Shown in pieces: positions 59,207 to 64,000 of a stretch of DNA of 64,000 bases. The position numbers and the translations under genes were made by a program. Source of the stretch: Streptomyces lichenis (GTDB lineage: Bacteria; Actinomycetota; Actinomycetes; Streptomycetales; Streptomycetaceae); the NCBI RefSeq assembly GCF_023218175.1, contig NZ_JALPTH010000020.1:1-64000 (forward strand). Direction: 5' to 3'. Under the pieces are notes generated by a model. It was given only the letters and a program-made list of their open reading frames with translations. It ran no database searches and was not told the DNA's origin. How positions within the stretch are numbered: the stretch's first letter is position 1; each line of letters starts with the position of its first letter.

Positions 59207-59406
59207 TATGTCGGTCGCTTATCCCGCCCTCACTCCGGGGGGTGCCGTTCGGAGTGTTGATGGGCTCTGTCCAGCCCGAACGGCCCATCCGAGGGCCCGT
59301 GGAAGGCCCCTCGAAGGGGTGATCGGACCGGTGCCCGGGGAGCGGTGGACGGAGTAGCATCCGGCGCATCGGATCCGCCCGCACCGCCGACGTCCTCGGA
59401 GGAACC

Positions 59407-59808
59407 ATGCAGTCGAGTGCCACCGTGCTGGTCTACAGCGACGATGCGAACACCCGCTCCCAGGTGCGGCTCGCGGCCGGGCGCCGGCCGGCCGCGGACA
59501 TCCCCCCGGTGGAGTACGTGGAGTGCGCCACGCTGCCGGCCGTGCTGGCCCGGCTGGAGGCCGGCGGGATCGACGTCTGCGTGCTGGACGGCGAGGCGGT
59601 GCCGGCGGGCGGCATGGGTGTGGCCCGGCAGATCAAGGACGAGGTCTTCCGCTGCCCGCCGGTGCTGCTGCTGATCGGCCGCCCGCAGGACGCCTGGCTG
59701 GCCACCTGGAGCCGCGCGGAGGCCGCGGTGACCCTGCCGGTGGACCCGGTGGAGCTGGCGGACGCCCTGGCCGCGCTGATCCGCTCCCGGCTGTCGGTCG
59801 AGGCGTGA
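59407..59808 (+). CDS. Receiver-like domain protein
   Basis: A 133-residue single-domain protein. It looks like a response-regulator receiver: ATVLVYSDDANTRSQVRL at the N-terminus with an acidic pair, and the possible phospho-acceptor in DVCVLDGEAVPAGG. The conserved Lys after strand 5 is not apparent and the pocket is altered, so it may be a pseudo-receiver. There is no output domain and no neighbouring kinase. GGAGGA 5 nt before the ATG fixes the start. Confidence 0.72.
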   Translation: MQSSATVLVYSDDANTRSQVRLAAGRRPAADIPPVEYVECATLPAVLARLEAGGIDVCVLDGEAVPAGGMGVARQIKDEVFRCPPVLLLIGRPQDAWLATWSRAEAAVTLPVDPVELADALAALIRSRLSVEA

Positions 59809-59820
59809 GGACATGACGAC

Positions 59821-59853
59821 GCGCCCCCGTCCGGTGGTCCCGGACGGGGGCGC
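59821..59853. terminator. Bidirectional terminator
   Basis: GCGCCCCCGTCCGG pairs with CCGGACGGGGGCGC around TGGTC (14-bp perfect stem) between the convergent receiver-like gene and the L,D-transpeptidase gene. Confidence 0.92.
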
Positions 59854-59871
59854 CTGTGCTGCCTGAGTGCC

Positions 59872-61110
59872 CTAGACCCCCGGGCTGAGCCGGAGCGGGG
59901 CGGTGTTGGGAGCGCCGGCCTTGGCGGAGCTGCCGGTCTGCCACTTGTCCCAGGACAGGTTCCAGTCGCCGTAGCCGTTGCCGAAGTGGTTCATCTCGTC
60001 GCCGCCGCTGTTGACGACCTTGACGATGTCGCCCTCCTTGACGGTCTCGTAGAACCAGGCCGCGTTGGAGGTGGACATGCCCACGCAGCCGTGGCTGACG
60101 TTGGCCGAGCCGTGGGAGCCGGCCGACCAGGGGGCGGCGTGCACGTACTCGCCGCTCCAGGTGACGCGGGTGGCGTAGTACACCGGCAGGTCGTAGCCCT
60201 CGCTGCTGCCGGCCGCGATGCCGACGGTGGTGCCGCGCATACGGACGAAGTACTCCTTGCCGAGCACCACCTTGACGCCGTTGCGGGTGTCGAAGCCGGG
60301 CTTGCCGGTGGTCACCGGGATGGTGTTGATCACTTCGCCGTTGCGGAACACCGTCATCTCGTGCGAGGACGCGTCGGTGACGGCCTCGATCCGGTCGCCG
60401 ATGTCCAGCTTGAGCACGCCGGGGTCGGCCCCGTAGAGGTCCTTGCCGATCCGCACCCCGGCCAGGGTGCCGGAGACGGTGACCTTGGCGCCGGTCGGCC
60501 AGTACTCCTTGGGCCGGAAGTGCAGCTTCTCGTCGTCCACCCAGTACCAGGCGCCCTCGACCGCGGGGGTGGAGCGCACCTTCAGGGAGCGCTCGACGGC
60601 GGCCCGGCCCTCCTTGGAGGAGACCGGCTCGCTCAACTCCGCGGTGATGGGCTGCCCGACGCCGTAGGTGCCCTCCTCCGGACCGAACGCGACCCGCAGG
60701 ACCTTCTTGGCAGCGGCCGTCTGGAAGGTCTGCGTACGGGCGCCCGGGGCGCCCTTGGCGTCCTCGGTGGCGACCCGCACGGTGTAGCGGGCACCGGCGA
60801 CCAGCGGGGCGGTGGAGCGCCAGCGGGTGCCGTCGGCGGACAGCTCGCCGGCCAGGAAGTGGCCGGCCGCGTCGACGGCGGTGACGTCGGTGATCCGGCT
60901 GTCCTTCTCCCGGGCGGTCACCTCCAGCGGCTTGTCCAGCGGGGCCTTGGCGGCGCCCGAGGTGTTGAACGCCACCTGGGCGGCCGCGTCGGCGGGGCGG
61001 CCGGCGAGGGGGTGGCCGTCCGGCTGACCGCACGCGGTCGCGGCCGCGCCGGTGACGGCGACCAGCAGGGTGCAGCTGATGGCGGTGCGCAGACGGGGTG
61101 TGTCGTTCAT
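59872..61110 (-). CDS. Lipoprotein L,D-transpeptidase with Ig-like domains
   Basis: A 412-residue protein. A lipobox (GAAATAC) marks an exported lipoprotein. Two Ig-like domains (about 45-250) precede the YkuD catalytic domain, which ends with the SHGCVGMSTSNAAWF motif carrying the catalytic Cys and His. This is the layout of mycobacterial Ldt enzymes that form 3-3 peptidoglycan cross-links. It lies between the ctaCDF genes and ctaE-qcr genes on the same strand. Confidence 0.92.
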   Translation of the reverse strand: MNDTPRLRTAISCTLLVAVTGAAATACGQPDGHPLAGRPADAAAQVAFNTSGAAKAPLDKPLEVTAREKDSRITDVTAVDAAGHFLAGELSADGTRWRSTAPLVAGARYTVRVATEDAKGAPGARTQTFQTAAAKKVLRVAFGPEEGTYGVGQPITAELSEPVSSKEGRAAVERSLKVRSTPAVEGAWYWVDDEKLHFRPKEYWPTGAKVTVSGTLAGVRIGKDLYGADPGVLKLDIGDRIEAVTDASSHEMTVFRNGEVINTIPVTTGKPGFDTRNGVKVVLGKEYFVRMRGTTVGIAAGSSEGYDLPVYYATRVTWSGEYVHAAPWSAGSHGSANVSHGCVGMSTSNAAWFYETVKEGDIVKVVNSGGDEMNHFGNGYGDWNLSWDKWQTGSSAKAGAPNTAPLRLSPGV

Positions 61111-61199
61111 GCGCTCAACGTACGAACGGCCGTTGGCGGCGGCACCCGGTGTGAGCCGAAAGGGTGACCCTGATGGGTGAGTGGGCCGGGAACGCCGAA

Positions 61200-61228
61200 C
61201 CGGCGGCCTCCGCGAGGGAGACCGCCGG
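61200..61228 (-). terminator. Terminator downstream of ctaF
   Basis: CCGGCGG (61200-61206) pairs with CCGCCGG (61222-61228), with inner pairing of CTCC/GGAG. It starts 28 bp beyond the ctaF stop codon. Confidence 0.65.
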
Positions 61229-61255
61229 AACGGGTGGGACGGAGAAGCGCGGAAC

Positions 61256-61654
61256 CTACTGGTTCTGGTTCTCGCCCCGGTAGTACTCGAACACCCAGCC
61301 GAAGAGCCCGACGAGGATCAGCGGGAGGGAGAAGAACAGCAGCCACCAGCCGATGGCCACGCCCAGGAAGGCGAACCCGCCGCCGATGGCGAGCGAGAGC
61401 GGCTGCCAGCTGTGCGGGGAGAAGAAGCCGACCTCGCCGGCCTCGTCCGCGACGTCCGCCTCCTTGTCGTCCTGCGCCATGGCGTCGACCCGCTTGGCCG
61501 TGAAGGCCAGGTAGAAGCCGATCATCACGGTCAGGCCGAAGGAGAGGAACAGGGCGGTGGTGCCGACCGGCTCCTTGGACCACAGGCCGTACAGGATGGC
61601 CATGGCGAGCACGAAGGCGCTCAGCCAGAGGAACATCTTGCCCTGGATCTTCAC
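61256..61654 (-). CDS. ctaF: Cytochrome c oxidase subunit IV (actinobacterial)
   Basis: A 132-residue membrane protein with three or four TM helices (FLWLSAFVLAMAILYGLW at the N-terminus; SLAIGGGFAFLGVAIGWWLL; FSLPLILVGLFGWVFEYY). It is the small actinobacterial subunit IV that follows ctaD. Its ATG overlaps the ctaD stop by 4 bp. Confidence 0.94.
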   Translation of the reverse strand: MKIQGKMFLWLSAFVLAMAILYGLWSKEPVGTTALFLSFGLTVMIGFYLAFTAKRVDAMAQDDKEADVADEAGEVGFFSPHSWQPLSLAIGGGFAFLGVAIGWWLLFFSLPLILVGLFGWVFEYYRGENQNQ

Positions 61655-63402
61655 TTGCCCGCCTCCTTGGCGCCGCCGAAGAGGGCGGTGTCCTTCTGCT
61701 CGTCGTTCTCGAGCTGGCCGACGGCCGCGATCTCAGGGTGGTGCAGGTCGAACGCCGGGGATTCGGACCGGATGCGCGGCAGCGTGAGGAAGTTGTGCCG
61801 CGGCGGCGGGCAGGAGGTCGCCCACTCCAGCGAACGCCCGTAGCCCCACGGGTCGTCCACCTCGATCTTCTTGCCGTACTTGGCCGTCTTCCAGACGTTG
61901 TAGAAGAACGGCAGGATCGACAGGCCGAGCAGGAACGAGCTGATCGTGGAGACCGTGTTCAGCGCGGTGAAGCCGTCCGCGGCCAGGTAGTCCGCGTACC
62001 GGCGGGGCATGCCCTCGGCGCCCAGCCAGTGCTGCACCAGGAAGGTGCCGTGGAAGCCGATGAACAGCGTCCAGAAGGTCATCTTGCCGAGGCGCTCGTC
62101 CAGCATCTTGCCGGTGAACTTCGGCCACCAGAAGTGGAAGCCGGCGAACATCGCGAACACCACGGTGCCGAAGACCACGTAGTGGAAGTGCGCCACCACG
62201 AAGTACGAGTCGGAGACGTGGAAGTCCATCGGCGGCGAGGCCAGGATGACACCGGTCAGACCACCGAAGGTGAAGGTGACCAGGAAGCCGATCGTCCACA
62301 GCATCGGTGTCTCGAAGGACAGCGAGCCCTTCCACATGGTGCCGATCCAGTTGAAGAACTTCACACCGGTCGGGACCGCGATCAGGAAGGTCATGAAGGA
62401 GAAGAACGGCAGCAGCACACCGCCGGTGACGTACATGTGGTGCGCCCACACCGTCACCGAGAGGCCGGCGATCGCGATGGTGGCCGCGATCAGGCCGAAG
62501 TAGCCGAACATCGGCTTGCGGCTGAAGACCGGGATGATCTCCGAGACGATGCCGAAGAACGGTAGCGCGATGATGTACACCTCTGGATGGCCGAAGAACC
62601 AGAAGAGGTGCTGCCAGAGCAACGCGCCGCCGTTGGCGGCGTCGAAGATATGGGCACCGAACTTGCGGTCCGCCTCCAGGGCGAACAGCGCGGCCGCCAG
62701 CACCGGGAAGGCGAGCAGGACCAGCACACCGGTCAGCAGCACGTTCCAGGTGAAGATCGGCATCCGGAACATCGTCATGCCGGGCGCGCGCATGCAGATG
62801 ATCGTGGTGATGAAGTTGACCGAGCCGAGGATCGTGCCGAAGCCGGAGAAGGCCAGACCCATGATCCACATGTCGGCGCCGACACCCGGCGAGCGGACCG
62901 CGTCCGACAGCGGGGAGTAGGCGAACCAGCCGAAGTCGGCCGCACCCTGCGGGGTGAGGAAGCCGGCCACCGCGATCAGCGAGCCGAACAGGTAGAGCCA
63001 GTAGGCGAACATGTTCAGCCGCGGGAACGCCACGTCGGGCGCGCCGATCTGCAGCGGCATGATCCAGTTGGCGAATCCGGCGAACAGCGGCGTCGCGAAC
63101 ATCAGCAGCATGATCGTGCCGTGCATCGTGAACGCCTGGTTGAACTGCTCGTTCGACATGATCTGCGTACCCGGCCGGGCCAGCTCGGCGCGCATGAAGA
63201 GCGCCAGCAGGCCGCCGATGCAGAAGAAGGCGAACGAGGTGACCAGATAAAGCGTGCCGATGGTCTTGTGGTCGGTGGTGGTGAGCCACTTGATGACCAC
63301 GTTGCCCGGCTGCCGGGTCCGCAGCGGGACCTCGTTCTCGTACGGCTCACCCGCGCCGCCGGGCTTGGTGGCGGCACCCTGGGGTTCGTTGAGGATGCTC
63401 AC
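61651..63402 (-). CDS. ctaD: Cytochrome c oxidase subunit I
   Basis: A 583-residue haem-copper oxidase subunit with 12 TM helices. It has haem a and Cu-B ligands in FTMHGTIMLLMFATPLF-like sequence (MHGTIMLLMFATPLFAG), WFFGHPEVYIIALP (cross-linked His-Tyr), WAHHMYVTGG (Cu-B histidines) and YFVVAHFHYVVFG (haem histidines). The GTG at 63402 overlaps ctaC by 4 bp and begins MSILNEPQGA; frames upstream belong to ctaC in another register. Confidence 0.96.
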   Translation of the reverse strand: MSILNEPQGAATKPGGAGEPYENEVPLRTRQPGNVVIKWLTTTDHKTIGTLYLVTSFAFFCIGGLLALFMRAELARPGTQIMSNEQFNQAFTMHGTIMLLMFATPLFAGFANWIMPLQIGAPDVAFPRLNMFAYWLYLFGSLIAVAGFLTPQGAADFGWFAYSPLSDAVRSPGVGADMWIMGLAFSGFGTILGSVNFITTIICMRAPGMTMFRMPIFTWNVLLTGVLVLLAFPVLAAALFALEADRKFGAHIFDAANGGALLWQHLFWFFGHPEVYIIALPFFGIVSEIIPVFSRKPMFGYFGLIAATIAIAGLSVTVWAHHMYVTGGVLLPFFSFMTFLIAVPTGVKFFNWIGTMWKGSLSFETPMLWTIGFLVTFTFGGLTGVILASPPMDFHVSDSYFVVAHFHYVVFGTVVFAMFAGFHFWWPKFTGKMLDERLGKMTFWTLFIGFHGTFLVQHWLGAEGMPRRYADYLAADGFTALNTVSTISSFLLGLSILPFFYNVWKTAKYGKKIEVDDPWGYGRSLEWATSCPPPRHNFLTLPRIRSESPAFDLHHPEIAAVGQLENDEQKDTALFGGAKEAGK

Positions 63403-64000
63403 AGTTGGTTCGTCTCCGTGTTCCGGGCCGGGTCCGTCTGCGCGATGCCCGACGGGATGAAGCCGGTCTGCCCCTTCTCGGCCAGCTCCTTCAGGTGCTG
63501 CTGGTAGCGCTCCGGGGAGACCACCTTCACGTTGAACAGCATCCGGGAGTGGTCGACGCCGCAGAGCTCGGCGCACTTGCCGCGGAAGGTGCCCTCCTGG
63601 GTGGGCGTCACCTCGAACACGTTGGTGTGGCCGGGGATGACGTCCTGCTTGAAGAGGAAGGGCAGCACCCAGAAGGAGTGGATGACGTCACGGGAGGTCA
63701 GGACGAACCGGACCTTCTCCCCCTTCGGCAGCCACAGGGTCGGGCCCGGGTTGCCGTTCTGCGGGTTCCGCGTGCCGGGGATGCCGTAGTCGTAGACGCC
63801 CTCGGCGCCCGCCGGGAAGGCCTTCTGGTACCGGTCCGGGATGGCGGACAGGTTCTCGTCGCCCTTGGCGGACGTCTGGGCGTTGCCGTCGACGTCCTCG
63901 ATGTAGTTGAGGCCCCAGCTCCACTGGTAGCCGACCACGTTGATCGTGTGGGCCGGCTTGTCCGAGAGGGTCAGCAGCTTCGACTCGTCCCGGGCGGTGA
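63399..64000 (-). CDS. ctaC: Cytochrome c oxidase subunit II, 5' end beyond the window
   Basis: Only the C-terminal ~200 residues are present; the reading frame is open to 64000, and the signal peptide and TM helices lie outside. The copper-A site is visible as GKCAELCGVDHSRMLF (C-x3-C-x3-H-x2-M), with VIHSFWVLPFLFKQDVIPGH upstream contributing its His. It is transcribed ahead of ctaD and ctaF. The N-terminal start cannot be given. Confidence 0.95.
   Translation of the reverse strand, partial: TARDESKLLTLSDKPAHTINVVGYQWSWGLNYIEDVDGNAQTSAKGDENLSAIPDRYQKAFPAGAEGVYDYGIPGTRNPQNGNPGPTLWLPKGEKVRFVLTSRDVIHSFWVLPFLFKQDVIPGHTNVFEVTPTQEGTFRGKCAELCGVDHSRMLFNVKVVSPERYQQHLKELAEKGQTGFIPSGIAQTDPARNTETNQL

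Overview
The window is high-GC DNA with very strong third-position G/C codon bias, frequent GTG/TTG starts, a trpL leader with three consecutive Trp codons, actinobacterial QcrCAB/CtaCDEF respiratory genes, MacRS-type and PASTA-kinase regulators and a SAM-IV riboswitch. This fits a Streptomyces chromosome. The gene order (metF-thiE ... PASTA kinase ... bfr ... class II DAHP synthase/trpEG ... macRS ... glkA ... NlpC/P60 pair ... trpD-qcrBAC-ctaE ... ctaFDC) resembles, from memory, the conserved core region around glkA of S. coelicolor. I see no phage, plasmid or transposase genes.

Layout. 0-11.7 kb: a carotenoid-desaturase-like flavoenzyme; metF; a thiamine region (thiE, then a TPP riboswitch driving thiO-thiS-thiG); an Rv2175c-type DNA-binding protein; a PASTA Ser/Thr kinase followed by nfo. 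12.5-13.5 kb: a type I-E CRISPR array with no cas genes in the window. 13.5-16 kb: a His-rich DUF4396 membrane protein behind a CsoR-like palindrome, a sulfite-oxidase-like enzyme, and bfr/bfd with an iron box. 16-19.5 kb: class II DAHP synthase divergent from a trpL-attenuated fused anthranilate synthase. 19.5-25 kb: a hydroxyacid dehydrogenase, macRS, an acyltransferase and an esterase. 25-32.4 kb: an EEP-family hydrolase, glucokinase, a degenerate ArsA-like ATPase, an SRPBCC protein, a phosphoesterase and an acyl-CoA ligase. 32.4-41 kb: two mannosyltransferase-type glycosyltransferases, a secreted beta-helix protein, a DeoR/LacI hybrid regulator, a sigma factor fused to an extracellular CAP domain, and a HTH regulator. 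41-49 kb: a secreted S1 protease, a TTA-containing peptide-binding protein, a Tat-type lipoprotein metallopeptidase, two tandem NlpC/P60 hydrolases and a NYN protein. 49-52 kb: a zinc-ribbon protein, a rhomboid protease and an Lrp-like protein, then a 1.4-kb gene-free element. 52-64 kb: a SAM-IV-controlled class V aminotransferase, trpD, qcrBAC, ctaE, an L,D-transpeptidase and ctaF-ctaD-ctaC (cut by the window end).

The least explained structure is at 50.7-52.0 kb: two ~204-bp inverted-repeat arms (inner 98 bp about 97% identical) enclose about 900 bp made largely of seven ~61-67-bp tandem repeats plus a second repeat family, with no credible gene. The other unusual items are the sigma/zinc-finger/TM/CAP fusion protein, the SAM-IV leader followed by a six-codon uORF, the low-complexity additions to ThiO and ThiS, and the degenerate Walker A motif of the ArsA-like protein.

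How the genes work together: ThiE, ThiO, ThiS and ThiG are part of thiamine synthesis; the DAHP synthase feeds chorismate to TrpEG and TrpD; QcrCAB and CtaCDEF form the aerobic bc1-aa3 branch; the NlpC/P60 enzymes and the L,D-transpeptidase remodel peptidoglycan; and the S1 protease plus the peptide-binding protein suggest extracellular protein use.
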